Numbered from the stretch's first letter, positions 1 to 7,835 are shown. The stretch: DNA of 14,727 nucleotides from Sphingomonas sanxanigenens (GCA_003240855.1 QFNN01000075.1:1-14727), one strand, 5' to 3'. The notes: generated by a model not told the origin, from the sequence alone. Numbers and translations are program-made.

Positions 1-375
1 GAGGCGACGATGCGCTTCTTCGATCTGCTCGGACTCAGGCTGGTGCGGCGAATGGATAGCGAGCAGGGGCGTTTCACCCTCTATTATCTGGCCGCGCCGG
101 GCGATGAGGATGCGCAGGTCGAGCTGACGCACAACTGGGATCCGGAGGCTTATTCGGGCGGGCGCAATTTCGGCCATATCGCCTATCAGGTCGACGATAT
201 CTACGCGACCTGCCAGCGGCTGATGGATGCGGGCGTGACGATCAACCGGCCGCCGCGCGACGGCCATATGGCCTTCGTCCGCACGCCCGACGGCATTTCG
301 ATCGAGCTGCTGCAAGATGGGCGTCTGGAGCCGGCCGAACCCTGGGCGTCGATGCCCAACACGGGAAACTGGTAG
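1..375 (+). CDS. gloA: Lactoylglutathione lyase (glyoxalase I), 5'-truncated by the window edge
   Basis: Glyoxalase I isomerises the methylglyoxal-glutathione hemithioacetal to S-lactoylglutathione in the cytoplasm. The frame is open from base 1, where E-A-T precedes the Met at base 10, so the true start lies upstream and that Met is internal. The visible part is the second half of a VOC-fold enzyme. Counting from the Met at base 10, likely metal ligands are Glu38 (in VELTHNW), His56 (in FGHIAY) and Glu99 (in ISIELL). The Glu-His spacing of 18 equals that of E. coli Glu56-His74. The first ligand, an N-terminal His, is outside the window. A nitronate monooxygenase gene starts 4 bases after the stop and gloB follows it, so both glyoxalase steps sit in one apparent operon. 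Identity is firm from the motifs; only the start is missing. Confidence 0.9.
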   Translation, partial: EATMRFFDLLGLRLVRRMDSEQGRFTLYYLAAPGDEDAQVELTHNWDPEAYSGGRNFGHIAYQVDDIYATCQRLMDAGVTINRPPRDGHMAFVRTPDGISIELLQDGRLEPAEPWASMPNTGNW

Positions 376-379
376 GGCG

Positions 380-1453
380 ATGAGCGGCTGGCCCGACCCG
401 GCGCTGCTGGCGAGGGTCGGGATGTCGGTTCCGATTGTTCAGGCGCCGATGGCGGGGGCTGGCGGCGTTTCGCTGGCGGTCGCCGCGATCGAGGCGGGCG
501 CGCTCGGTTCGCTGCCCTGCGCGATGCTGTCGCCCGATACCATGCTCGATCAGGTGGCGGCGGTCCGCCAGCGCGTCGCGGGGCCGGTCAATCTCAACTT
601 CTTCTGCCACCGGCTCGGCGCGTCTCCCGACGATAGCGCGTGGAGGGCGCTGCTCGCGCCTTATTACGTGGAATATGGCGTCGGCTATCCCGACGATCCT
701 CCGCCGCTTCGCCAGCCTTTCGACGCCGCGATGTGCGCGGCGGTGGAGGAGGCGCGACCCGAAGTCGTCAGCTTCCATTTCGGCCTGCCTGACGCCGCTC
801 TGCTCGATCGGGTGAAGGCGGCGGGCATTTTCGTCATCGCCAGTGCGACCAGCCTCGATGAAGCGCGCATGCTCGTCGCCGCGGGCGTCGATGCGCTGAT
901 CGCGCAGGGGTGGGAAGCCGGCGGCCATGCCAGCTATGCGCTGCCCGGCGATGGCGGCGATCATATGGGGCTGTTCGCGCTGCTGCCCCAGATGGTCGAT
1001 GCGGTGCGCGTGCCGGTGATCGCGGCGGGCGGAATCGGCGATGCGCGCGGGATCGCCGCTGCGCTCACGCTTGGGGCAAGCGCCGTGCAGATGGGGACGG
1101 CCTATCTGCACACGCCCGAAAGCCTGATCGGCGAAGCGCATCGCGCGCTGCTGTCCAGTGAAGCGGCCGAACATACGCAGTTCACGAACATGATGACCGG
1201 CGGGCTGGCGCGCGGCCTGCCCAACCGGCTGATGATGGAGCAGGGGCCGACAAGTCCGGACGCGCCGCCTTTCCCTTATGCCGCTGCGGCTCTCGCTCCG
1301 TTGCGCCGCGCGGCGGAGGCTGAGGGCGATCCCGCTTTCTCGCCGCTCTGGGCCGGGCAGGCGGCGGGGCTCGGCGTTTCGGGCGAGCCGGCGCGCATTC
1401 TGACCGAAAGGCTGGCGCGCGAGGCGCTGGCGATCTTCGGCGGACGCGCCTAG
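380..1453 (+). CDS. Nitronate monooxygenase (2-nitropropane dioxygenase family), class I
   Basis: FMN-dependent TIM-barrel enzyme of 357 aa that oxidises alkyl nitronates, such as propionate-3-nitronate, to aldehydes or oxo-acids plus nitrite. Visible motifs: the N-terminal PIVQAPMAG flavin-binding strand (about 18-26), NLNFFCH (71-77), VSFHFGLPD (130-138), the AQGWEAGGH segment with the probable catalytic His183, and the phosphate-binding IAAGGIGDA followed by GASAVQMGTAYL. The ATG at 380 is chosen because it lies 4 bases after the gloA stop and the family begins close to this point. The frame is open further upstream, but that part overlaps gloA. gloB starts one base after this stop. The position between two glyoxalase genes suggests a shared role in detoxifying reactive small metabolites, which is inference. 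The true substrate cannot be read from sequence, and some family members act as other flavin oxidoreductases. Confidence 0.88.
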   Translation: MSGWPDPALLARVGMSVPIVQAPMAGAGGVSLAVAAIEAGALGSLPCAMLSPDTMLDQVAAVRQRVAGPVNLNFFCHRLGASPDDSAWRALLAPYYVEYGVGYPDDPPPLRQPFDAAMCAAVEEARPEVVSFHFGLPDAALLDRVKAAGIFVIASATSLDEARMLVAAGVDALIAQGWEAGGHASYALPGDGGDHMGLFALLPQMVDAVRVPVIAAGGIGDARGIAAALTLGASAVQMGTAYLHTPESLIGEAHRALLSSEAAEHTQFTNMMTGGLARGLPNRLMMEQGPTSPDAPPFPYAAAALAPLRRAAEAEGDPAFSPLWAGQAAGLGVSGEPARILTERLAREALAIFGGRA

Positions 1454-1454
1454 C

Positions 1455-2192
1455 ATGGCGTCCATGCTCGATATCGTCCGCGTCCCCGTTCTCAGCGATA
1501 ATTATGTCTGGCTCGCGCATGACGCGGCGCGCGGGGAGACGGTGGCGATCGATCCCGCCGTCGCGCAGCCGGTGCTCGATGCGGCGGCTACGCGTGGCTG
1601 GCGCATCACCCAGATCTGGAACACCCACTGGCACCCCGATCACACCGGCGGCAATGCCGGGATCAAGGCGGCGACGGGTTGCACCATTACCGGCCCGGCG
1701 GCCGAGGCCGAACGCATCCCCACGCTCGACCGGCTGGTGGGCGAGGGCGATCGCGTGAATCTCGGCGATCATGTCGCGCAGGTGCTCGCCGTCCCTGCGC
1801 ATACTGCCGGGCACATCGCCTATCATCTGCCCGACGACGGACTGATCTTCGTCGGCGATACGCTGTTCGCCATGGGCTGCGGCCGGCTTTTCGAGGGAAC
1901 GGCGGATCAGATGTTCGCCAATATGCAGCGGCTGAAAGCGCTGCCGGGCGAGACCGCCGTCTATTGCGCGCACGAATATACCCAGTCCAACGGCCGCTAT
2001 GCACTGGTCGCCGAACCGGGCAATCAGGCGATCGCCGATCGCATGAGGACGGTCGACGCCGCGCGTGCGCTCGGCGAGGCGACCGTACCCACCACGATTG
2101 CGCTGGAAAGGGCGACCAATCCGTTCATGCGCGCCGCCAATGCCTCCGAACTGGCGGATCGTCGCGCCGCTAAGGATGCGTTCAGGGGTTAG
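1455..2192 (+). CDS. gloB: Hydroxyacylglutathione hydrolase (glyoxalase II)
   Basis: Metallo-beta-lactamase-fold hydrolase of 245 aa that splits S-lactoylglutathione into D-lactate and glutathione, the second glyoxalase step. The binuclear metal site is complete: THWHPDH (His58, His60, Asp62, His63), His116 in PAHTAGHIAY, Asp135 in GDTLF, then the GCGRLFEG signature and His173 in AHEYT. The C-terminal domain ends with the typical NPFMRA segment. The start used is the ATG one base after the nitronate monooxygenase stop; a second in-frame ATG lies at 1464. Neither has a clear Shine-Dalgarno sequence, so translation is probably coupled to the upstream gene. A small inverted repeat covers the stop codon (2188-2202). 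Confidence 0.95.
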   Translation: MASMLDIVRVPVLSDNYVWLAHDAARGETVAIDPAVAQPVLDAAATRGWRITQIWNTHWHPDHTGGNAGIKAATGCTITGPAAEAERIPTLDRLVGEGDRVNLGDHVAQVLAVPAHTAGHIAYHLPDDGLIFVGDTLFAMGCGRLFEGTADQMFANMQRLKALPGETAVYCAHEYTQSNGRYALVAEPGNQAIADRMRTVDAARALGEATVPTTIALERATNPFMRAANASELADRRAAKDAFRG

Positions 2193-2202
2193 ATGGTCTA
2201 AC
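2188..2202. repeat. Small perfect inverted repeat over the gloB stop codon
   Basis: GTTAGA and TCTAAC are perfect 6-bp arms around a TGG centre, and the left arm contains the gloB TAG. No T-run follows, so it is not a standard intrinsic terminator. It could be a weak 3'-end or processing hairpin, or a small operator for the next gene. Chance occurrence is possible. Confidence 0.35.
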
Positions 2203-2236
2203 TCTGCGCGAGGGGCGATTGACCATGGAGATCGAT

Positions 2237-2659
2237 ATGCGCCGCCTGCCACTTGTCATCGCCGCCGCCGGCCTTGCCGCCGTAGCCGGGGGCACCGCCG
2301 TGATCGCCGCATCCGAACCCGCGCCGGCGCTCAGCGCCAGGGATCAGGCGAAGCTCGACGCCGCGCTCGCCGGCAAGACGGCGGGGCCGCCGCAAAGCTG
2401 CATCCCGCTCGTCCAGATTCGCAACACCACTTATGTCGGCAACCGGACGATCCTTTACCGGATCAGCTCGAAACTCGTTTATCGCAACGATCCGCCGGGC
2501 GGTTGTCCGGGGCTGCGCGAAGGCAGCGGGCTGATCACATCCACCCCCACGGGGATGCTGTGTTCGGGCGACATCGCGCATGTGCGCGATTTCGTCGCCG
2601 GCTTCAGCACGGGCGCGTGCGCGCTCGGCGATTTCGTGCCCTATCGCACCCCCAAATGA
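2237..2659 (+). CDS. Small exported four-cysteine protein, DUF6491-like (first of a tandem pair)
   Basis: A 140-aa protein of unknown function. An N-terminal signal peptide is visible: MRR, then an alanine/valine-rich hydrophobic stretch to about residue 25, so it is probably periplasmic. The mature part has four cysteines at 55, 90, 109 and 128, suited to two disulfides, plus the patterns CIPLVQIRNT, VYRNDPPGGCP and GACALGDFVPYR. From memory these resemble the DUF6491 family, common as small secreted proteins in sphingomonads; this was not tested by search. The ATG at 2237 is chosen because GGAG (2227-2230) lies 6 bases upstream and the signal peptide begins there. The ATG at 2225, with AGGGG at 2211-2215, is the alternative. 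The next gene encodes a diverged paralog with identical cysteine spacing. Confidence 0.8.
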   Translation: MRRLPLVIAAAGLAAVAGGTAVIAASEPAPALSARDQAKLDAALAGKTAGPPQSCIPLVQIRNTTYVGNRTILYRISSKLVYRNDPPGGCPGLREGSGLITSTPTGMLCSGDIAHVRDFVAGFSTGACALGDFVPYRTPK

Positions 2660-2712
2660 CTTGCTTCGGCCGGCCGGGGGCTTAGCGTCCCTTGCCGGAA
2701 AGGACGGGGACG

Positions 2713-3126
2713 ATGCGCAGGATCATGATTTTGGCCGGGGCGGCGGCGCTTGCCGCGCTTCCGGCTTTCGCGCTGGCGGCCGGGATCAATCCGCTCGCCG
2801 AGCTGGACGCTCTGTTCAAGGGCCGCGCGCCCGAGGCTCCGGTCGATTGCGTCCAGCTTCGCGGCAGCTATGGCCTCAGAATCGTCGGCGGCACCACGAT
2901 CATCATCCGTCATCGCAACGGGCTGATCTATCGTAGCGACCCGGCCGGCGGCTGCCCGTTCCAGAGCGGCAGCTACCAGCTCGCGACCAACCCCAGCGAC
3001 GTTCGTCTGTGCAAGGGCGATCCGGTCGGCGTCGTCGACGTCCAGCGCGGCGTCCAGATCGGCGCCTGCGATGTCGGCCAGTGGACGCCCTATCGCCGGA
3101 TCAGCGACAAGGCGTTCAATCCCTAG
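2713..3126 (+). CDS. Small exported four-cysteine protein, DUF6491-like (second of a tandem pair)
   Basis: A 137-aa protein of unknown function with a signal peptide (MRRIMI then an alanine-rich core, likely cut near AFALA at 18-22), so probably periplasmic. Cysteines at 46, 81, 100 and 119 have the same spacing (35, 19, 19) as in the preceding protein. The shared skeleton is C-x-x-L, VG-x-x-TI, IYR/VYR-x-DP, GGCP, C-x-GD, GAC and PYR. This marks the pair as an old tandem duplication. The ATG at 2713 is used because AAGGACGGGG precedes it directly; the frame is open upstream, but that part lacks a signal-peptide start. The stop codon overlaps the stop of the convergent acyl-CoA ligase gene in a shared CTAG. 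No function can be assigned. Confidence 0.8.
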   Translation: MRRIMILAGAAALAALPAFALAAGINPLAELDALFKGRAPEAPVDCVQLRGSYGLRIVGGTTIIIRHRNGLIYRSDPAGGCPFQSGSYQLATNPSDVRLCKGDPVGVVDVQRGVQIGACDVGQWTPYRRISDKAFNP

Positions 3127-4913
3127 CCCCGATACAGCCCGTCCAGCCGTGCGCCATAGGCGGCGCGCAGCACATGGCGGCGCACCTTCATCGAAGGCGT
3201 CATCTGCTCATTCTCGACGGTGAAGGGCTCGTCGGCGATGATGATGCTGCGCACGCGCTCGATGACCGAAAGGTCGCGATTGACCCGATCAACCGCCGCC
3301 ATCACCGCCGCGCGATACTGCGGATTGTCCGCCAGGGCGCGGAAATCGAGCTTATAGTCGTTGGCGATCGCCCATTCCGTCGTCCATTCTGGATCGGGAA
3401 CGATCAGCGCGACGACATAGGGCTTGCGGTCGCCATAGATCATCGCCTGCATGATCTCGGGCTGGAGGGTCAGGATGCCTTCCACCTTCTGCGGGGCGAT
3501 ATTGTCGCCCTTGTCGTTGATGATCAGGTCCTTCTTGCGGTCGGTGATCCTGATCCGGCCCTTGGCGTCGATCTCGCCGATGTCGCCGGTGTGGAGCCAT
3601 CCGCCCTGAAGCGCGCGCGCCGTCTCCGCCTCGTTGCGCCAATATCCGTGCATCACCAGCTCGCCGCGGACCAGTATCTCGCCGTCCTCGGCGATGCGGA
3701 CCTCGGTGTCGGGCAGCGGCGGGCCGACCGTGTCCATCCTGATCCCTGCCTTGGGCCGGTTGCACGAGATGACGGGGGCCGCCTCGGTCTGCCCATAGCC
3801 CTGCAGCAGCGTGAGGCCGAGCGAGTGGAAAAAGACGCCGATCTCGGGATTGAGCGGCGCTCCGCCCGAAACCAGCGCCTTGATCCGCCCGCCGAAGCGC
3901 TTCTGCACCTTGGGGCGCAATGTCTTTCCGATGAAGAAGTCCATCGGCGCATCCCAGAAGGGGCGCTTGCCCGACAGTTCCTTCGCGCCGATCGCCAGCG
4001 CGCGGCGCAGCAGCCCCGGCCCCGCGCCGCCCTGCTTCTCGATCGCCTTCACCATGCGTTGGCGCAGCACCTCGAACAGGCGGGGGACGACGATCATGAT
4101 CGTCGGGCGCACCTCCTCGATATTGGCGGCGAGCTTCTCCAGCCCTTCAGCATAATAGATCTGCGCGCCCAGCCCGATCGGGAAAAACTGCCCGCCCGAA
4201 TGTTCATAGGCGTGACTCAGCGGCAGGAAGGACAGAAAGACCTCGTCCTCCCAGCCGAAATCCTCGGAGATCACGGCGATGCAGCCCGCGACATTGTGGA
4301 GGATCGCGCCATGATGCTGGCGCACCCCGCGCGGCGCGCCGCCGGTGCCGCTGGTGTAGATGATGCAGGCCAGATCCTCGCGCGCGAAGGTCGCCTCGGC
4401 CCGCGTCGCATCCACGTCGGGCGTCTCCGCGGCGATCAGCGTCGACCAGTCGTGGAAATCGATGCTCCCGCTCTGCGCGAAACGCAGCGGTTCGATCCCG
4501 ATCAGCGCTTCCAGATTGGTCGCACGGAGCGCCGCCGGCATCAGCGTGCGCGCCAGCTTGTCGGTCGAGACGATCACCGCCTTCGCGCCCGAATTCTCCA
4601 GTATATGGTGATGGTCGCGCTCGGTATTGGTGGTGTAGGTCGGCACGGTCACGCAGCCCGCGGCCATGATCGCCAGGTCGGCGATGCACCATTCGGGGCG
4701 ATTTTCCGAAACGAGCATCACGCGGTCGCCCGGCTTCAGCCCGATGCTCTTCAGCGCCTTGGCCAGTGACGAGACCTGCCGCGCCGTCTCCGCCCAGCTC
4801 TGCGATTGCCAGCGTCCGTCGGCCTTGCGCCACAGGAAAGGCGCGTCGCCCTTCTCCGCCGCGCGCGTGAAGAACAGGGCGACCAGATTGGGGAAATGCT
4901 CAAGATAGCGCAT
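3123..4913 (-). CDS. Long-chain fatty acid-CoA ligase (AMP-forming, FadD15-like)
   Basis: ANL-superfamily ligase of 596 aa that adenylates a fatty acid and transfers it to coenzyme A, feeding beta-oxidation or lipid synthesis; usually a membrane-associated cytoplasmic enzyme. Motifs in order: the P-loop YTSGTGGAPRG (about 186-196; the usual form is YTSGTTGxPKG), GYGQTE (372-377), WLHTGD (439-444), DRKKDLI (458-464) and the probable catalytic Lys576 in MTPSMK. Two adjacent ATGs at 4916 and 4913 follow GGAG; the second is chosen because its 5-base spacing is better. An ATG at 4940 would lie inside a candidate -10 box. The gene is on the same strand as ggt, 100 bases downstream of it. Chain-length preference cannot be read. 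The glycine in the P-loop is a family variant as far as I recall. Confidence 0.9.
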   Translation of the reverse strand: MRYLEHFPNLVALFFTRAAEKGDAPFLWRKADGRWQSQSWAETARQVSSLAKALKSIGLKPGDRVMLVSENRPEWCIADLAIMAAGCVTVPTYTTNTERDHHHILENSGAKAVIVSTDKLARTLMPAALRATNLEALIGIEPLRFAQSGSIDFHDWSTLIAAETPDVDATRAEATFAREDLACIIYTSGTGGAPRGVRQHHGAILHNVAGCIAVISEDFGWEDEVFLSFLPLSHAYEHSGGQFFPIGLGAQIYYAEGLEKLAANIEEVRPTIMIVVPRLFEVLRQRMVKAIEKQGGAGPGLLRRALAIGAKELSGKRPFWDAPMDFFIGKTLRPKVQKRFGGRIKALVSGGAPLNPEIGVFFHSLGLTLLQGYGQTEAAPVISCNRPKAGIRMDTVGPPLPDTEVRIAEDGEILVRGELVMHGYWRNEAETARALQGGWLHTGDIGEIDAKGRIRITDRKKDLIINDKGDNIAPQKVEGILTLQPEIMQAMIYGDRKPYVVALIVPDPEWTTEWAIANDYKLDFRALADNPQYRAAVMAAVDRVNRDLSVIERVRSIIIADEPFTVENEQMTPSMKVRRHVLRAAYGARLDGLYRG

Positions 4914-4941
4914 CATCTCTCCGCGATATTGTTTGCGCATA

Positions 4942-4969
4942 TATGTAGCCGACCGCACCGACGGGTCCA
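4942..4969 (-). promoter_or_regulatory. Candidate promoter of the acyl-CoA ligase gene
   Basis: On the minus strand, TGGACC (4969-4964) and TACATA (4947-4942) are separated by 16 bases, in the 100-base gap after ggt. An 8-bp palindrome, TTACGTAA (4977-4984), lies just upstream and could be a regulator site or chance. The match to sigma-70 consensus is only moderate. Confidence 0.3.
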
Positions 4970-5013
4970 GCGCGGTTTACGTAACGTCGGCCAATGCCGG
5001 CCGCTCCGATCTG

Positions 5014-6687
5014 CTATTGGGGCAGCACTTCGCCTTCGCTGCGCGGGTCGGCGCCGCCGGCCCAGCCGGTTGCGGTGCGCTCGGCATCATTGGCCTTGCC
5101 CCAGACAGACTGGCTGACGACGCGGTGGCCGAGCTGTTCGAGCGCGGGGATCATCGGCATCAGCGACGATCCATCCTCGACGACCACCGTCGTTCCACTG
5201 AAGAAGATGTTGGGCGCCGCCACCGCCGCTTGCGCGCTCTGTCCCCAGTCGATCCACGCGACCAGCGCCTTCAGCACCTGCATGATGATCGTCTTGCCGC
5301 CCGCGGCGCCCGTGGTGAACACCGGCTTGCCCTGCGCGTCATAGACGATCACCGGCGACATGGACGACAACGGCCGCTTGCCTGCCTCGATCCGGTTGGC
5401 GACGGGCGCGCCGTCCTTCGAGGGCGCGAAGCTGAAATCGGTCAGCTCGTTGTTGAGCACGAAGCCGTTGGCGACGAGCTGGCTGCCGAACGGCCCCTCG
5501 ACCGTCGAGGTCATTGTCGCGACGTCGCCTCTGCCGTCGACGGCGACGAAATGGGTGGTGCCGCTCACTTCGCCCGGAATGGCGGCGGTGCGCGCCTCCG
5601 CCCCCGGCGGCGTGCCCGCCTCGTAGCGGCCAAGCGTCGCGTCGGGCGAGATCAGCCTGGATCGCGAGGCGATATAGGCGCGGTCGAGCAACCCCTGCAC
5701 GGGCACGCTCACGAAATCGCCGTCGCCCAGATATTTGTCGCGATCGGCATAGGCGAGCATCATCGCCTCGGCGATCAGGTGCCACGACGTGGGATTATCC
5801 TTGCCCAGCGCTTTCATGTCGAAACGCTCCAGCATCCCCAATATCTGGAAAACGGTGGTCGCGCCTGACGAAGGCGGCCCCATGCCGCAGATGCGATACT
5901 GGCGATAAGGCGCGCAGACGGCGGGGCGTTCCTTGGCGCGGTAGGCGGCAAGGTCGGCTTCGGTCAGCGCCGTCGGGTGGCGCGGCGCATTGGCGATGGC
6001 GGCGCTGATCGCGCGCGCATTGTCGCCGCGATAGAAGGCGTCCGGCCCCTTGGCCGCGATCTCGCGCAGCAGCGCCGCCAGCTTCGGATTGCGCAGCGTC
6101 GTTCCTACGGCGGGCGCCTTGCCGTCGACCAGATAGATGCCCGCAATCTCGGGAAAGCCGCTCCATAGCGGCGCGAGGCCGCCGATCCGCGAGTTCAGCG
6201 TCTTGTTGACGACAAAGCCCTGCTCGGCCAGCCGGATCGCCGGCTCGAACAATTTGGCCCAGGGCAGCTTGCCCCATTTGGCGTGGACCATCTGCATCAG
6301 GCGGATATTGCCGGGCACGCCGACCGAAAGTCCGCCGGGCACCGCTTCGCGCATCGTCATCAGCGTGCCGTCGGGGTTGAGGAAGCGGTCGGGCGTCGCG
6401 GCGGCGGGCGCTTTCTCGCGGCCGTCGATCGTCCCCGGCTTTCCGGTCTTGGCGTCATGATAGATGAAGAAGCCGCCGCCGCCGATCCCGCTCGATTGCG
6501 GCTCGACCACGGTCAGCGCCAGCATCATCGCCATGGCGGCGTCGGCGGCGCTGCCGCCTTCGCGTAATATCGCGCGTCCCGCCTCGCTCGCTCGCGGATC
6601 GGCGGACGATACGACGCCTTCGGCGGCGAAGGCGGGCGGCAGGATCGCGAAGAAGAGCGCGAGGACGAGCGGGAGGCGCTTGAACAT
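5014..6687 (-). CDS. ggt: Gamma-glutamyltranspeptidase (glutathione hydrolase), exported
   Basis: An N-terminal nucleophile hydrolase of 557 aa that cleaves the gamma-glutamyl bond of glutathione and transfers or hydrolyses the glutamyl group, normally in the periplasm. A signal peptide is clear (MFKR, hydrophobic core, likely cleavage after PPAFA at about 21). The large subunit shows SSGIGGGGFF and IDGRE with the substrate-binding Arg90. Autocleavage is expected before Thr377 in SGTTHF, which then starts the small subunit. That subunit carries LSSMSP (Ser441-Ser442) and GAAGG (Gly463-Gly464), the equivalents of the E. coli substrate-site residues, and ends in GGADPRSEG. Length is close to family members of about 570-580 aa. 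The start lies 17 bases after the pyrD stop with AGG in the gap, so it probably shares the pyrD transcript. Confidence 0.95.
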   Translation of the reverse strand: MFKRLPLVLALFFAILPPAFAAEGVVSSADPRASEAGRAILREGGSAADAAMAMMLALTVVEPQSSGIGGGGFFIYHDAKTGKPGTIDGREKAPAAATPDRFLNPDGTLMTMREAVPGGLSVGVPGNIRLMQMVHAKWGKLPWAKLFEPAIRLAEQGFVVNKTLNSRIGGLAPLWSGFPEIAGIYLVDGKAPAVGTTLRNPKLAALLREIAAKGPDAFYRGDNARAISAAIANAPRHPTALTEADLAAYRAKERPAVCAPYRQYRICGMGPPSSGATTVFQILGMLERFDMKALGKDNPTSWHLIAEAMMLAYADRDKYLGDGDFVSVPVQGLLDRAYIASRSRLISPDATLGRYEAGTPPGAEARTAAIPGEVSGTTHFVAVDGRGDVATMTSTVEGPFGSQLVANGFVLNNELTDFSFAPSKDGAPVANRIEAGKRPLSSMSPVIVYDAQGKPVFTTGAAGGKTIIMQVLKALVAWIDWGQSAQAAVAAPNIFFSGTTVVVEDGSSLMPMIPALEQLGHRVVSQSVWGKANDAERTATGWAGGADPRSEGEVLPQ

Positions 6688-6704
6688 ATCGCGCCTGATA
6701 ATGC

Positions 6705-7739
6705 CTAAACGGCGTCCGCGCCAACCGCCTGTGCGATGCTGGTGAAGCCGTCGCGCGCCAGCAGCGTTTTCAGCCCTGCCGTTATGCGCTTCGCCAGCCC
6801 CGGCCCTTCATAGACCAGCGCGCTGTAGAGCTGGATCAGCGCGGCCCCGGCGCGGATGCGCGCATAGGCGTCCTCGGCGCTCGCGATTCCGCCCGCGGCG
6901 ATCAGCGGCGTCGCGCCGCCCGTCGCTGTGCGGAAGGCGATCAGCCGGTCGAGCGCGAGCGGCGCGAGCGGCGCGCCCGACAGCCCCCCGCTTTCGCCGG
7001 CGTGCGACGATTGCAGCGCGGGGCGCTGGATCGTGGTGTTGGACACGATCAGCGCGTCCACGCCGCGCCCGGCGGCGATCCGCGCGATCGCATCGACATC
7101 GGCATTTTCGAGGTCGGGCGCGACCTTCAGGAAAACGGGCGGCCCCGCCCCGCGCGCTTCCATCACGGCGGCGAGCAGTTCGTCGAGCGCGCCCGCATCC
7201 TGCAGCGCGCGCAGCCCCGGCGTGTTGGGCGAGCTGATGTTGACGGTCAGATAGTCGGCGACCGCCAGCATCGTTTTAACGCCCAGCGCATAGTCGGCGA
7301 TCCGATCGGCCGAATCCTTGTTCGCGCCGATATTGACGCCCACGATCCCGTGCTGAGCGGGCAGCGCGCGCAGCCGCGCCAGCGCCGCATGCTGCCCGCC
7401 ATTGTTGAAACCCATGCGGTTGATCACCGCCCGGTCCTCGCTCAGCCGGAACAGGCGCGGCCTTGGGTTGCCCTCTTGCGGCAACGGGGTCAGCGTGCCG
7501 ACTTCGACGAAGCCGAACCCCATGCCCAGCATTGCGCACGGCGTCTCGGCATCCTTGTCGAATCCCGCCGCCAGTCCGACCGGGTTCGGGAAGTCCAGCC
7601 CGGCGACTCGGGTGGCGAGCATCGGGTCCGCCGCCTGCGGCGCAGCCGCCGGCATCGCCTTCAGCGCATTTATGGTCAGCCGGTGCGCCCGCTCCGGATC
7701 AATCAAATGAATGAGAGGGCGGATGAGGGGGAAGATCAT
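6705..7739 (-). CDS. pyrD: Dihydroorotate dehydrogenase (quinone), class 2
   Basis: FMN enzyme of 344 aa that oxidises dihydroorotate to orotate in pyrimidine synthesis and passes electrons to membrane quinones. The class 2 form is indicated by the N-terminal helical segment (IRPLIHLIDPERAHRL) for membrane association and by a catalytic serine, Ser170 in NISSPNTPG, equivalent to E. coli Ser175. Other motifs: NPVGLAAGFDKDAE (52-65), EVGTLTPLPQ, RLFRL, NRMGFNN (108-113), VGVNIGANK, LKVAPDL, SNTTI, GGLSG and the FMN-phosphate loop IAAGGI. An AAGGAG ribosome binding site precedes the ATG. The 17-base gap to ggt suggests co-transcription, though the two are not in one pathway. Confidence 0.96.
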   Translation of the reverse strand: MIFPLIRPLIHLIDPERAHRLTINALKAMPAAAPQAADPMLATRVAGLDFPNPVGLAAGFDKDAETPCAMLGMGFGFVEVGTLTPLPQEGNPRPRLFRLSEDRAVINRMGFNNGGQHAALARLRALPAQHGIVGVNIGANKDSADRIADYALGVKTMLAVADYLTVNISSPNTPGLRALQDAGALDELLAAVMEARGAGPPVFLKVAPDLENADVDAIARIAAGRGVDALIVSNTTIQRPALQSSHAGESGGLSGAPLAPLALDRLIAFRTATGGATPLIAAGGIASAEDAYARIRAGAALIQLYSALVYEGPGLAKRITAGLKTLLARDGFTSIAQAVGADAV

Positions 7740-7743
7740 CCCG

Positions 7744-7749
7744 CTCCTT
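7744..7749 (-). promoter_or_regulatory. Ribosome binding site of pyrD
   Basis: The minus strand reads AAGGAG four bases ahead of the pyrD ATG, one of the closest matches to the 16S rRNA tail in the window. It supports the start at 7739. Confidence 0.7.
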
Positions 7750-7835
7750 TAACGGATAAAATCAACCATAACACTGGTCTGGATCGCTTTTTGGGCGGGT
7801 TGAATGTCGAATCCATCCAATACGACTCGTCTGAT

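Noticed and set aside
317..379. Upstream extension of the nitronate monooxygenase
   Set aside because: The 21 extra residues overlap gloA and are Arg/Pro-rich; the ATG at 380 fits the family and the operon spacing.
2660..2712. A promoter (TTGCTT...TTAGCG) between the two small exported protein genes
   Set aside because: Spacing is only 15 bases and the -10 match is poor; the genes may simply be co-transcribed.
3009..4769. A 586-codon open frame on the plus strand
   Set aside because: It lies antisense over the acyl-CoA ligase gene, which has all family motifs. Its translation is rich in Arg, Asp, His and Gln, the usual mirror of a high-GC gene.
4977..4984. TTACGTAA as a fatty-acid regulator site
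   Set aside because: An 8-bp palindrome is common by chance; no second half-sites or known consensus could be matched, so it is noted only in the promoter entry.
4933..5868. A 311-codon plus-strand frame over ggt
   Set aside because: Antisense to the ggt small-subunit region, which carries the catalytic Thr; no motif in the shadow.
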